Part shown: piece after piece, positions 36,284 through 45,679 of the stretch | How positions within the stretch are numbered: position 1 is the stretch's first letter | Layout: each line of letters opens with the position of its first letter | NCBI RefSeq assembly: GCF_003952725.1 | Contig: NZ_CP032509.1 | Location: forward strand, 1,884,001 to 1,948,000 | Direction of reading: 5' to 3' | Source of the DNA: Georhizobium profundi | GTDB lineage: Bacteria; Pseudomonadota; Alphaproteobacteria; Rhizobiales; Rhizobiaceae | Length of the DNA stretch: 64,000 nucleotides | Position numbers and translations under genes: made by a program | Notes under the pieces: model-generated | What the model was told of the DNA's origin: nothing | The model's database searches: none | What the model saw: the letters and a program-made list of their open reading frames with translations, nothing else

Positions 36284-38791
36284 ATGCGTACGCCCAAATG
36301 GCAACTCGCCATCTATTCTCTGATCATCATCTGCGGGTTGATCGCCGCGCTTCCCAATTTCGTGCCGCCGAACAAGCTCGGCATGCTTCCCAACTGGCTG
36401 CAGAACCAGCACGTGACGCTCGGCCTCGACCTGCAGGGCGGATCGCATCTCGTTCTGGAAGTCGATGCGCCGGTGTTGAAACACGACCGCCTGACCTGGC
36501 TTCAGGACGAAACGCGCCGCCTGCTGCGCCAGGAACAGGTCTCCGGCATAACGCCCCGCCTGCAGGGTGCTGCTGTCGTGATCGAAACACCGGATGCCGA
36601 AATGGCCGGCCGGGTCGAAGCCCTCGTCTCGGGCCTCGCCACTCCTGTCCAGACAGGCGGCTTCACGCCGACGAACGACATCCTCGTCGCCCGCGACGGA
36701 ACGCAGCTTACCTTGACACTCAGCCAGGCTGGCCTTGACGATCGCATCAACCAGGCGATCGACCAGAGCCTCGAGATCGTGCGCCAGCGCGTCGACCAGG
36801 TGGGTGTCGCCGAGCCGACGATCCAGCGCGTCGGCAGCGACCGCATCATGGTTCAGCTGCCCGGCCTTCAGGATCCGACGCGGCTGCGCGAACTACTCGG
36901 CTCGACCGCGCAGATGTCCTTCCACATGGTCGCTGGTTCGCAGGGCGGCCCGGGCATCAGCACGCTTCAGGATGAGGAGGGCAACTCCTATCCGATCGAA
37001 GACAGCGTGGCGCTCAGCGGCGAACGGCTCGTCGATGCCCGCGCCGGTTTCGACCAGCGGACGCATGAACCACTCGTCTCCTTCCGCTTCGACAGCGTTG
37101 GCACGCAACGCTTTGCGGAGATCACGCAGAAGAACGTCGGCCGGCCCTTCGCCATTGTGCTCGATGGCAAGGTGCTGAGCGCTCCTGTCATCCGCGAGCC
37201 GATCACCGGCGGCTCCGGCCAGATCAGCGGCTCCTTCACGGTGGAAGATACGGTCGTGCTTTCCGCGCTGCTGAGGGCCGGTGCGCTGCCCGCACCGCTG
37301 ACCGTCATCGAAGAACGCACCGTGGGGCCGGATCTCGGGGCGGATGTCATTCGCACTGGGATCATCAGCGGCATCGCCGGCTTCGTGCTGGTCGTCGGCC
37401 TCATGGTGGGGCTCTATGGCGGCTGGGGCCTGATCGCGAGCGGCGCACTCCTGCTCAACGTCATCCTGACGCTCGGCGTTCTCGGCTTTCTCGGCGCGAC
37501 ACTGACGTTGCCTGGCCTCGCCGGCATCATCCTCGGCATCGGCATCGCGGTCGATGCGAACATCCTGATCAACGAACGCATCAAAGAGGAGGCTGCGCGA
37601 GGCAAAAGCGCTTTCGCGGCGCTCGACCAGGGCTTCAACCGTGCCTATTCGACCATCGTCGACGCCAATGTGACATCGCTGATCGCGACACTGCTCCTGT
37701 TCATGTTCGGCACGGGGCCGGTGCGCGGCTTTGCGGTCACGATGCTGATCGGGATCGTGCTGTCCATGTTCACGGCGGTCGCCGTCGTGCGCATCGCCAT
37801 GACGGAGGTGGTTCGCCGGCGGAAGCTGAAAACGCTGACGATCCGCTCGCCGTTCCGGTTCAAGGCGCGCGAAACGCATTTTCGCTTCATGAAGGCACGC
37901 TATCTCGGCATCGGCATGTCGATCTTCCTGTCGATCGCCTCGATCGTGCTCTTCATGAAGCCGGGCCTCAACTACGGCATCGACTTCACGGGCGGAATCC
38001 AGGCCGAGGTCTCGACCTCGCAGTCGACGGATCTTGCGGCTCTGCGGTCGGGCCTTGGCGAGCTCGGACTGGGTGAGGTTTCTCTCCAGACGGTGGGTGA
38101 CGGCCAATCGGTGCTCGTGCGCCTGCCGCGACAGGAAGGCGGAGAGGCGGCGCAAACTTCTGCCATCAACCAGGTGCGTGCCAAGATGGCTGAGCTCGAT
38201 CCGGGCTCGAGCGTGGAGCGCACCGAAGTTGTTGGACCTAAGGTGAGCGGCGAGCTTGCCCGCAACGGCGTGATCGCCGTCGTGCTCGCGAGCCTTGCCA
38301 TGCTCGTCTACATCTGGTGGCGGTTCGAATGGTACTTCGCGGTCGGTGCGATCGCGACGCTCGTGCTCGACACGACGAAGACTGTCGGTTTCTTCGCTTT
38401 GACGGGGCTCGACTTCAACCTGACGGCGATCGCCGCGCTTTTGACGATCATCGGCTATTCGGTGAACGACAAGGTAGTGGTCTACGACCGGATGCGCGAG
38501 AACCTCAGGCTCTACAAGAAGATGCCGCTGCGCGACGTGATCGACATGTCGATCAACCAGGTGCTGCTGCGTTGCGTGTTCACCTCGCTGACCACGTTCC
38601 TGGCGATCCTTCCGCTGGCGATCTGGGGCGGCAACTCGGTCGCAAACTTCGCGATACCGATGGTGTTCGGCGTGGTGGTGGCCACCACATCCTCCATCTT
38701 CATCGCAGCGCCGATCCTGCTCTTGCTGGGTGACTGGGCAGGCAGGCGTCGTGCACGACAGGTTGATGCGGTGCCGCTGCCTGCGGAGTAG
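36284..38791 (+). CDS. secDF: SecDF, fused protein-export motor subunits
   Basis: The ATG at 36284 starts MRTPKWQLAIYSLIIICGLI, the usual SecD opening. The 835-residue protein joins SecD (TLGLDLQGGSHL, ILGIGIAVDANILINERIKE) and SecF (LNYGIDFTGG, GYSVNDKVVVYDRMRENL) into one chain of about 12 membrane helices with two periplasmic P1-type domains. It helps complete Sec export using the proton gradient. Other secretion genes are not near, so it may not be the only copy in this genome. Confidence 0.93.
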   Translation: MRTPKWQLAIYSLIIICGLIAALPNFVPPNKLGMLPNWLQNQHVTLGLDLQGGSHLVLEVDAPVLKHDRLTWLQDETRRLLRQEQVSGITPRLQGAAVVIETPDAEMAGRVEALVSGLATPVQTGGFTPTNDILVARDGTQLTLTLSQAGLDDRINQAIDQSLEIVRQRVDQVGVAEPTIQRVGSDRIMVQLPGLQDPTRLRELLGSTAQMSFHMVAGSQGGPGISTLQDEEGNSYPIEDSVALSGERLVDARAGFDQRTHEPLVSFRFDSVGTQRFAEITQKNVGRPFAIVLDGKVLSAPVIREPITGGSGQISGSFTVEDTVVLSALLRAGALPAPLTVIEERTVGPDLGADVIRTGIISGIAGFVLVVGLMVGLYGGWGLIASGALLLNVILTLGVLGFLGATLTLPGLAGIILGIGIAVDANILINERIKEEAARGKSAFAALDQGFNRAYSTIVDANVTSLIATLLLFMFGTGPVRGFAVTMLIGIVLSMFTAVAVVRIAMTEVVRRRKLKTLTIRSPFRFKARETHFRFMKARYLGIGMSIFLSIASIVLFMKPGLNYGIDFTGGIQAEVSTSQSTDLAALRSGLGELGLGEVSLQTVGDGQSVLVRLPRQEGGEAAQTSAINQVRAKMAELDPGSSVERTEVVGPKVSGELARNGVIAVVLASLAMLVYIWWRFEWYFAVGAIATLVLDTTKTVGFFALTGLDFNLTAIAALLTIIGYSVNDKVVVYDRMRENLRLYKKMPLRDVIDMSINQVLLRCVFTSLTTFLAILPLAIWGGNSVANFAIPMVFGVVVATTSSIFIAAPILLLLGDWAGRRRARQVDAVPLPAE

Positions 38792-38839
38792 GTGTCAATG
38801 GGCATCGGGCGGTGCGAGATCACGCCGCCCGATATGCCG

Positions 38840-39844
38840 TCAGGCTGCGTTCAAGAGCAGCTTGCGATCCGCACGCTCCTGCTGCGGCGAGCGGCCATAG
38901 AGTTCACGGTAGCATTTGGAGAAATGCGAGGCCGACACGAACCCGCATGCGACGGCCACTTCCACGACCGGCATGGTGGACTGGACGAGCAGGTGGCGGG
39001 CGCGGTCGAGCCGGATTTCCAGGTAATAGCGGGCAGGCGAGCGGCCCATTTCATGACGGAACAACCGCTCGATCTGGCGCCGCGACAGGCCGGCATAGCG
39101 CGCGATCTCGATCAGCGACAGCGGCTCGGAGAGGTTCGCTTCCATCAGTTCGATGATGGAGAGGATCTTGGAGTTCTGGACGCCGAGGCGTGCCCGAAGC
39201 GGCAGCCGCTGGCGATCGTGTGGAGAGCGCACCCGATCGGTCAGCGCCTGCTCGCAGATGCGATTGACGAGCGTATCGTCGTGATCCTCGCCGATCAGGT
39301 TGATCATCATGTCGAGCGCGGCGGTGCCGCCCGCGCAGGTGTAGAGGTTGGAATCGACCTCGTAGAGATCGGCGTAGACATCGGCCTTCGGGAACGCCTC
39401 GGCAAAGCCAGGCAGGTTTTCCCAATGGATGGCGCAGCGCTTGCCGGAAAGCAGGCCGGCACTCGCCAGCACATGGGCGCCGGTGCAGAGACCGCCGACG
39501 GCGATGCCGCGGTGATATTCCTCGCGCAGCCAGGCATTGACCGTCTTGTTGTTGAATTTCTCGACGTTCACGCCGGCGCAGACGAACACCATGGACGGCT
39601 TCATCTCACCCGTCATGTGGCGGCGCTCATCGGCGAGCGACGTGTTGACGGCAACCTCCACACCGTTCGATGCACAGACCGGCTGACCCTCCGTGGAGGC
39701 GAGGCGCCAGCGGTAGCATTCGTACCCCAGCATGCGGTTTGCGATTCGGAGCGGCTCGATCGCGGTGGAGAAGGCCAGCATGGAGAAATCGGGAACGAGA
39801 AAGAAGACGATGGACCGCTTGATGCGGCTCTGTGTGCTGGCCAT
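38840..39844 (-). CDS. GbdR-like AraC/GlxA regulator of glycine betaine or dimethylglycine use
   Basis: The 334-residue product (start at ATG 39844; an upstream in-frame ATG at 39922 would add 26 residues) has the GbdR pattern: an amidase-like sensor (SIVFFLVPDFSMLAFSTAIEPLRIANRM; GGLCTGAHVLASAGLLSG) and a C-terminal AraC helix-turn-helix pair (IARYAGLSRRQIERLFRHE; VACGFVSASHFSKCYRELYG). In Pseudomonas, GbdR senses glycine betaine and dimethylglycine. Its neighbours here are the corrinoid demethylation genes and a dimethylglycine dehydrogenase-like gene, so the same role is likely. It converges on secDF. Confidence 0.8.
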   Translation of the reverse strand: MASTQSRIKRSIVFFLVPDFSMLAFSTAIEPLRIANRMLGYECYRWRLASTEGQPVCASNGVEVAVNTSLADERRHMTGEMKPSMVFVCAGVNVEKFNNKTVNAWLREEYHRGIAVGGLCTGAHVLASAGLLSGKRCAIHWENLPGFAEAFPKADVYADLYEVDSNLYTCAGGTAALDMMINLIGEDHDDTLVNRICEQALTDRVRSPHDRQRLPLRARLGVQNSKILSIIELMEANLSEPLSLIEIARYAGLSRRQIERLFRHEMGRSPARYYLEIRLDRARHLLVQSTMPVVEVAVACGFVSASHFSKCYRELYGRSPQQERADRKLLLNAA

Positions 39845-39991
39845 GACGGCAATCCAGTGGGGCCGACGGCCTCGGCTCGCCAGCCGACGACGCATCAGGC
39901 GTTGCGCCGCAGAATTTGGCATAGCACCCCATGGCTGTGAAGCGGGCGCACCTCGAAATTTAGGTGCGCCCTGAAGGGCGGTTCGATCATG

Positions 39992-40195
39992 TCAGTCGAA
40001 GTGCCGCGTCGGCCAACCGATGTCCTTGCGCACTTCCGGCGGCAGACGGGAAATTTCCACCTCTGTCAGGTGCCGCATCCATGCCTTTCGGGCTCGCTCC
40101 CGCTTGTCGGCCCACCGGCGTGCGATGTCGGCGAAGATGGATGAAATCCAGGCGGAGACGCCACCAAAGGCGTCGTTTTGATGATGATAGGCCAT
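39992..40195 (-). CDS. DUF1127-like small protein
   Basis: The ATG at 40195 has GAAAGGA upstream and gives 67 residues starting MAYHHQNDAFGG. The C-terminal 35 residues (RARKAWMRHLTEVEISRLPP, then EVRKDIGW) have the DUF1127 pattern of a basic helix followed by LxxLxxxxxxDIG. Such proteins are common in alphaproteobacteria and some affect RNA or phosphate responses. It is divergent from a LysR gene. Confidence 0.65.
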   Translation of the reverse strand: MAYHHQNDAFGGVSAWISSIFADIARRWADKRERARKAWMRHLTEVEISRLPPEVRKDIGWPTRHFD

Positions 40196-40315
40196 TTCTG
40201 GGTTCCTTTCGGGTTTCAATTCTCGAAAGGTCGCGACCCTTGATGTTGACTATGATCGTAGCTTGGAGTTCAATCAATCGAAATGAAGTGATCTCTATGT
40301 GAAGAGAAATTGATC

Positions 40316-41209
40316 ATGAATGCTCCGCTGAATCATCCACTGCCAACTCTCGAGCTCGATGTTCTGCGTACCTTCGTTGCAATTGCGGAGACAAAGAGCT
40401 TCTCGGCGGCGGCCAGTGCCGTCTTCCGGACCCCGTCAGCGGTTTCCATGCAGATCAAGAAACTGGAAGAGACGCTGAAGCGGCCGGTGTTCATCCGCGA
40501 TGCGCGCAACGTCACGCTGACCGGCGATGGCGAAATCCTGCTCAGCTATGCGCGGCAGTTGCTTGCGATCAACCGTGAGGCGGTGTCCAAGTTCATTACG
40601 CCGGATATTTCAGGCGTCGTGCGTTTGGGCTCGCCGGACGATTACGGCGAGCGGGTCTTGCCCCATGTGCTGAAGCGTTTTGCCGAAACCCATCCGGCAA
40701 TCGCCGTCGATGTCGTGATCGACCAGAGCGGCAATCTGCAGAAGCGGCTCGACGAGGGGACGCTCGACCTGACGCTGATGACCTGTTCGAGCGTGCAGAC
40801 GCCTGCGGGCTCTGAAGTGCTGCTCACCGAAAACATCGTGTGGGTCGGCGCACGTGGCGGTTCGGCCCATCTGCGCGAACCGCTGCCAGTGTCGATGTGG
40901 GAAGAGGGGTGCGCCTGGCGCCTGCGCGCGCTCGACGCGCTGAGCCGCGAGGGCCGCAAGTACCGGATCGCCTATATGAGCGCGCACACCGCCGGCCAAC
41001 GCTCCGCGATTCTCGCCGATCTGGCGATCGCGCCGCTGCCCAAATCCTTTGTTGCCGACGATCTGGTCTGTCTGAGTGCCAAGGACGGGCTACCCGAGCT
41101 CGGCACTTACAACATCATCATGGTCGTCGCGCCAAACGCATCCGCCCCGGTTCTCGCCGCAGCCGACCATCTGCGGGCAACGCTGGCTACGCTGAACGAG
41201 AAACTTTAA
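40316..41209 (+). CDS. LysR-type regulator next to the corrinoid genes
   Basis: The ATG at 40316 follows GAAGAGA and gives 297 residues with an N-terminal helix-turn-helix (KSFSAAASAVFRTPSAVSMQIKKLE, about 28-52) and a sensor domain. The target is unknown. It converges on the RACo gene: the TAA stops of the two genes share the palindrome TTAA at 41206-41209. Control of DUF1127 (divergent) or of the C1 genes is possible. Confidence 0.82.
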   Translation: MNAPLNHPLPTLELDVLRTFVAIAETKSFSAAASAVFRTPSAVSMQIKKLEETLKRPVFIRDARNVTLTGDGEILLSYARQLLAINREAVSKFITPDISGVVRLGSPDDYGERVLPHVLKRFAETHPAIAVDVVIDQSGNLQKRLDEGTLDLTLMTCSSVQTPAGSEVLLTENIVWVGARGGSAHLREPLPVSMWEEGCAWRLRALDALSREGRKYRIAYMSAHTAGQRSAILADLAIAPLPKSFVADDLVCLSAKDGLPELGTYNIIMVVAPNASAPVLAAADHLRATLATLNEKL

Positions 41210-43275
41210 GACGCGTCACCCCGCGCACGGCGTCCACCTGCTCGGCCGCCGCGGCGGCGGGTTGCGCCGTCGTCGCCATCCGCATCACTCAGCGTCTTGC
41301 GTGGCGGCATCGTCACGGCGGCGCTGAGCTTCGGGAAGCGATCGACCTTGTTCGGCAAGGCCATGGCGGCGACGAAATGGTCCTGGAACTTGGGCTCGAG
41401 CGCGGTCTCGATCTTCTCGATCTCCGTGACGGTCCGCTCGATCTCGCGGCGATGGTCGCGGTTGAGCAGGGCCATGCGAGCACCGGTACCGGCAGCATTG
41501 CCGACGGCCTTCACCTTGTCCAGATCGCAATCCGGCACGAGGCCGAGCACCATCGCGTATTTCGGATCGATGAACGAGCCGAACGCGCCGGCAAGCCCGA
41601 TGCGGTCGACCTCGGTGATGGCGAGCTTGTCCATCAAGAGCTTTACGCCAGCATAGAGTGCAGCCTTGGCTAGCTGGATCGCGCGCACGTCGGTCTGGGT
41701 GATCATAAGCCGCGGTTCGGCCTCCTGGATCACGTAGGAGAAGGTTCGGCCGTTTTCGACGATGCGCGGGCTTTTCGCGGCGAGCGCGCCGTCGATCACG
41801 CCGTCTTCGGAGATGATGCCCGCGAGATACATCTCGGCGATGACTTCGATGATGCCGGAGCCGCAAACGCCGGTGATCTTCTTGTCGCCGGCTGCTTCGG
41901 CGAACGCCGGCTCATTGGACCATGCGTCGATGCCGATGACGCGGAAGCGCGGCTCGAGAGTTTCCGGATCGATGCGGACGCGTTCGATCGCGCCGGGAGC
42001 GGCGCGCTGGCCGCAGGAGATCTCAGCGCCTTCGAAGGCGGGGCCAGTGGGCGACGAGGCGGCGACAACCCTTGCGGCGGAGCCGAGCACAATTTCCGCA
42101 TTGGTGCCGATATCGACGAGCAACATCGTCTCGTCTTGGCGGTGCGGACCTTCGGTGAGCGTTGCGGCAGCCGCATCCGCGCCGACATGGCCGGCGATGC
42201 AGGGCAGTACGTAGACGCGCGTCCCAGCATTCATCGGCAGGTCAATTTCCGAGGCCTTGAGCGATAGCGCGCCGGAAACGGCCAGCGCAAACGGCGCGCC
42301 GCCGAGCTCGGTCGGGTCGATGCCGAGGAAAAGGTGATGCATGATCGGGTTGCCGACGAAGACCGCGTCCAAGATGTCGGACCGCTCGATGCCGCCATCG
42401 GCGCAGACCTTGTCGATAAGCTCGTTCAGCGCCTGGCGCACGGCCGTGGTCATCGCTTCCCGGCCTTCCGGGTTCATCATGACGTAGGAGACGCGGCTCA
42501 TCAGATCTTCTCCGAAGCGGATCTGCGGGTTTGAAGCGCCTGCCGACGCAACCGTGCGACCCGAAAGCAGCGAGGAGAGATGCATCGCGATGGTCGTCGA
42601 ACCGATGTCGCAGGCAATGCCGTAGGCTTCGTTCTTGAGGCCCGGATAGATGGCGATGATGCGCGGTCTGTCCGTCGGTTGGTCACGGTGAATCGCAGCA
42701 GTGACGGTCCAGTTGCCTTCACGCAGGGTCTTCTGGACGGTTGCGAGCAGATGGGTGTCGACGTCGGGATCCTTGATCCCCCAGTCGCGCTCCAGTGCGA
42801 CCTTCAACCTGTCGAGGTCGCCGAGCGGCTTGTGCATGTCCGGCTCTTCGACCTCGACATAGCACATGTGGATCGCCGGATTGCGCTCGATGACGCGACC
42901 GTCGGAATCCTTGCGCACGACTTGGGCGTTGATGGCCACGTCCTGCGGAACGTCGACCACGAGATCGCCTTGGATCGTCGCGGAGCAGGAGAGGCGGCGG
43001 CCTTCCTTTAGGTCGCGCTTTTCGGCGTAGCGCTCTTCCTTCGGCGAGAAGGCCGAGATGTGATCGGCGGAGGAGGTGATGCCGTGCTTGGCGAACCGGC
43101 CTTCCTGGACCTCCACCTGGCAACGGCCGCAAATGCCGCGACCGCCGCATACGCTTTCGACATAGACGCCGAGTTCGCGCGCCGCCTCCAGCACCGGCGT
43201 ACCGGGCGCGAAGCGCCCGCGACGGCCGGAGGGCATGAAGAGAACGAGGTGGTCGGGCTTGGCGTGTGCGTTCAC
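41206..43275 (-). CDS. RACo-type reductive activator of corrinoid enzymes (ASKHA domain)
   Basis: The 689-residue protein starts with GTG. It has an N-terminal [2Fe-2S] ferredoxin domain (C43, C49, C52 in SVCGGRGICGRCQVEV; C97 in RRLSCSAT), a linker, and a C-terminal ASKHA ATPase-like domain (AYGIACDIGSTTIAMHL; VDIGTNAEIVLG; GVCGSGIIEVIAEMYLAGII). Such proteins reduce inactive Co(II) corrinoid back to Co(I) using ATP. The last 20 residues are Arg/Gly-rich (670-689), like tails on three other enzymes here. It overlaps the preceding small gene by GTGA. Confidence 0.88.
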   Translation of the reverse strand: MNAHAKPDHLVLFMPSGRRGRFAPGTPVLEAARELGVYVESVCGGRGICGRCQVEVQEGRFAKHGITSSADHISAFSPKEERYAEKRDLKEGRRLSCSATIQGDLVVDVPQDVAINAQVVRKDSDGRVIERNPAIHMCYVEVEEPDMHKPLGDLDRLKVALERDWGIKDPDVDTHLLATVQKTLREGNWTVTAAIHRDQPTDRPRIIAIYPGLKNEAYGIACDIGSTTIAMHLSSLLSGRTVASAGASNPQIRFGEDLMSRVSYVMMNPEGREAMTTAVRQALNELIDKVCADGGIERSDILDAVFVGNPIMHHLFLGIDPTELGGAPFALAVSGALSLKASEIDLPMNAGTRVYVLPCIAGHVGADAAAATLTEGPHRQDETMLLVDIGTNAEIVLGSAARVVAASSPTGPAFEGAEISCGQRAAPGAIERVRIDPETLEPRFRVIGIDAWSNEPAFAEAAGDKKITGVCGSGIIEVIAEMYLAGIISEDGVIDGALAAKSPRIVENGRTFSYVIQEAEPRLMITQTDVRAIQLAKAALYAGVKLLMDKLAITEVDRIGLAGAFGSFIDPKYAMVLGLVPDCDLDKVKAVGNAAGTGARMALLNRDHRREIERTVTEIEKIETALEPKFQDHFVAAMALPNKVDRFPKLSAAVTMPPRKTLSDADGDDGATRRRGGRAGGRRARGDAS

Positions 43276-43643
43276 GATTTCCTGCTCAGTCTCCGCGCGT
43301 TGGAGGTGACGCGCTTGGCGTAGGGTCGAAGCGATGCGGCAAACACCAGCTGCGGATCGAACTGGCGCGGCGTCATCCCCGAAAGGGGTGCCATCGCGGC
43401 ATCCGTCATCTGCTTGGCAATCGAGAGGTTCATCGCCGTGATGCTCTCAAAGCCGGCGAGCACCTTTTCATTGACCATCATGGAGTTTTCGCGGTCGCCC
43501 TTAGCCGTGGGCGAAAGCATATTCATCCACATGCCCGTCATGCGCGATGCAATGACGAACGGTGCGGTGAACGCAAGCGTGGCGAGATCGGCATTGGCAC
43601 CGACCGGAACTGCTGGTGTCTTGCGTGAGCGAGAGCGCGTCAT
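43272..43643 (-). CDS. Small helical protein between RACo and methyltransferase genes, unknown
   Basis: The ATG at 43643 gives 123 residues (a GTG at 43670 would add nine). After a basic start (MTRSRSRKT) the chain is amphipathic and alanine/methionine-rich (TLAFTAPFVIASRMTGMWMNM; SITAMNLSIAKQMTDAAMAP), ending basic (YAKRVTSNARRLSRK). It somewhat resembles phasin-type helical proteins, but I cannot assign it. It is translationally coupled to RACo and so probably part of the corrinoid system. Confidence 0.6.
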   Translation of the reverse strand: MTRSRSRKTPAVPVGANADLATLAFTAPFVIASRMTGMWMNMLSPTAKGDRENSMMVNEKVLAGFESITAMNLSIAKQMTDAAMAPLSGMTPRQFDPQLVFAASLRPYAKRVTSNARRLSRKS

Positions 43644-43722
43644 CGGGGAGGGATCCTGTTTCCTTGGCACATCGACAATGGCCGAACGCGGTTAAAGCTC
43701 CTCCCAGAGCAAAAGAACAGCC

Positions 43723-44682
43723 TCAACTTCCCATGCGAGCTGCGCGTCCACCACGGCGCCGACCGCCGGCCGAAGCCGCGACCGTAGTATTGCCGGCCGA
43801 TGCAGCGTCGGCTGCGGCAGACGGCGTGTGATCGCGATACTTCATGATCCAGTTGTAGCAATTGGCGTCGGTGGAGTTCAAAACGTTGGCGGCGCGCACC
43901 ATTTCCATCTCCTGCGGACGGCAGGGATTCATGATCGCCGAGGTCATGCCGGACGCGATCACCATGGGAATGAAGGCCGCGTTGATGCCGTGGCGATGCG
44001 GAAGGCCGAAGGACACGTTGGAAAGCCCGCACGTGGTATTGACGCCAAGCTCTTCGCGCAGACGCCGAACCAGCTTGAAAACCTGAAGACCCGCCGTGCC
44101 CATGGCGCCGATCGGCATGACCAACGGATCGACGACGATGTCGTATGGCTTGATGCCATAGTCGGCGGCGCGTTCGACGATCTTCTTGGCGACGGCGAAA
44201 CGCACGTCCGGATCTTCGGAAATGCCGGTCTCGTCATTGGAGATCGCAACGACCGGTACGTCGTATTTCTTGATCAGCGGCAGGATCGCTTCCAGCTTCT
44301 CGTCTTCACCGGTCACGGAATTGACCAGGGGACGACCCTTGGCGACCTTCAGCCCGGCTTCGATTGCAGCCGTTACGGAGCTGTCGATGGACAGGGGGAC
44401 GTCCACGAGATCCTGGACGATCTGCAAGGTCTTCACCAGCAGGTCCGGCTCGGTCGCGTTGGGATCGACCGCGGTGACGCCGGCATTGATGTCGAGCATC
44501 GTGGCGCCGGCCGCGACCTGTTCGAGCGCGTCCTTGATGACCGTCTCGAAATTGCCGGCCACCATCTCGGCTGCGAGCTTCTTGCGTCCGGTCGGGTTGA
44601 TGCGTTCGCCGATCACGCAGAAGGGCTGGTCGAAGCCCATGATGATCTCACGGGTTGCCGATGCGATGATGGTGCGCGACAT
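43723..44682 (-). CDS. Methyltetrahydrofolate/corrinoid methyltransferase (MtgA/AcsE-type)
   Basis: The 319-residue product has the pterin-binding TIM-barrel motifs CVIGERINPTGRKKLAAEM, MLDINAG and VPLSIDSS, plus NSVTGEDEK and ISNDETGISED. It moves a methyl group between a corrinoid protein and tetrahydrofolate. Here it would collect methyl from the MttB-like enzyme's corrinoid partner and make methyl-THF. The C-terminus (304-319) is an Arg/Gly tail. An operator-like palindrome lies 81 bp upstream, inside the previous gene. Confidence 0.87.
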   Translation of the reverse strand: MSRTIIASATREIIMGFDQPFCVIGERINPTGRKKLAAEMVAGNFETVIKDALEQVAAGATMLDINAGVTAVDPNATEPDLLVKTLQIVQDLVDVPLSIDSSVTAAIEAGLKVAKGRPLVNSVTGEDEKLEAILPLIKKYDVPVVAISNDETGISEDPDVRFAVAKKIVERAADYGIKPYDIVVDPLVMPIGAMGTAGLQVFKLVRRLREELGVNTTCGLSNVSFGLPHRHGINAAFIPMVIASGMTSAIMNPCRPQEMEMVRAANVLNSTDANCYNWIMKYRDHTPSAAADAASAGNTTVAASAGGRRRGGRAARMGS

Positions 44683-44733
44683 GGAAGCTCCTCGGTCGGG
44701 CCTGTGCCGCCTGGTTTGCGAAGATGCGGGGAA

Positions 44734-45639
44734 TCAGCGTTCCGCAATCAGGGGCATAGAAGGATATAAAGATGTCTTTATATCCCATGAGCCACGTTGT
44801 TCAAGCCACTCTGCGGACTTTTTCAGGCCGCCGAACGGAAAGACGTGGATCTGCTTGATCGCGGAATGAGGTGTGGCGGCAACATGGCGCTCGATGGGCC
44901 CGACGACCGTTTCGGGCGAGTGGCTCGTGGCAAGCGCCGTCAGCGCAAGCGCGTTCTTCTTGAGGAACGTCACCGAATTGCCGATGCCGCAAAGCGCGGC
45001 ATATTTGATCAACGTCGTGATCTTGGCAGGCCCGGCGACACCGAGATGCACGGGAAGGTCGATGCCTTCCATGCGCAGTCCCTCGCTCCAGTCGATGAAG
45101 CGTTCAGCGTCAAAACCGAACTGCGTGACGATGCGCATGCGCGCGCCGGTCCGCTCGGCGAACGACTTCTTAAGGCGGAGCGCGTGCAGCGCCACTTCCT
45201 CGTTGAACTCGGGACTGCCTTCAGGATGGCCCGCGACGCCGAGATCGGTGAAGCCGAAGCGGTCGAAAAGACCGGTTTCGAGAACTTCCATGGTCGATGA
45301 AAACTCGCCCGCCTGGCGCTCGAGCCCACCGCCGATGATGAGCGCATCCCTGACGCCGGCTTCGCGGGACAGGCGCTCGACGCGATCTGTCAGCGCCACC
45401 CTCGTGGTCAGGCGCCGGCAGGCCAAATGCGGCACCGGTTCATAGCCGAGACTGCGGATGCGGATTGCCGCCGCAACCATCTCGTCGGTCGCCGTCCCGA
45501 TGTCCGTGATGTAGACTCGGGTGCCATGCGGAAAGAGGCCGGGCAGGTCGTCGGATTCGATGGCCTGCTTCGGCGCCACTTCGATCGAGGCGGCGATATG
45601 GGTACTTTGATGCTGCTTCAATCCGATGACCGCGTTCAT
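44734..45639 (-). CDS. MetF-like methylenetetrahydrofolate reductase
   Basis: The ATG at 45639 follows GGAAAG and gives 301 residues. The sequence follows the methylenetetrahydrofolate reductase barrel (SIEVAPKQA; VYITDIGTATDEMV; CRRLTTRVALTDRVERL; DALIIGG; TQFGFDAERFIDW) but is a distant branch from housekeeping MetF. In this cluster it probably runs oxidatively: methyl-THF to methylene-THF. A regulator-like palindrome overlaps its last codons. Confidence 0.85.
   Translation of the reverse strand: MNAVIGLKQHQSTHIAASIEVAPKQAIESDDLPGLFPHGTRVYITDIGTATDEMVAAAIRIRSLGYEPVPHLACRRLTTRVALTDRVERLSREAGVRDALIIGGGLERQAGEFSSTMEVLETGLFDRFGFTDLGVAGHPEGSPEFNEEVALHALRLKKSFAERTGARMRIVTQFGFDAERFIDWSEGLRMEGIDLPVHLGVAGPAKITTLIKYAALCGIGNSVTFLKKNALALTALATSHSPETVVGPIERHVAATPHSAIKQIHVFPFGGLKKSAEWLEQRGSWDIKTSLYPSMPLIAER
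44763..44784. promoter_or_regulatory. 22-bp palindromic operator, copy 1 (inside metF-like 3' end)
   Basis: Perfect 10-bp arms GATATAAAGA and TCTTTATATC flank TG. The site lies within the last codons of the MetF-like gene and 81 bp before the methyltransferase gene. The same palindrome occurs at 50931. It resembles ArsR-family operators described for methionine-cycle genes (SahR type, from memory). Confidence 0.65.
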
Positions 45640-45679
45640 GCTGCTTTCCCTATTCCAGCGGCTGCGGTCGATCGGCTCT

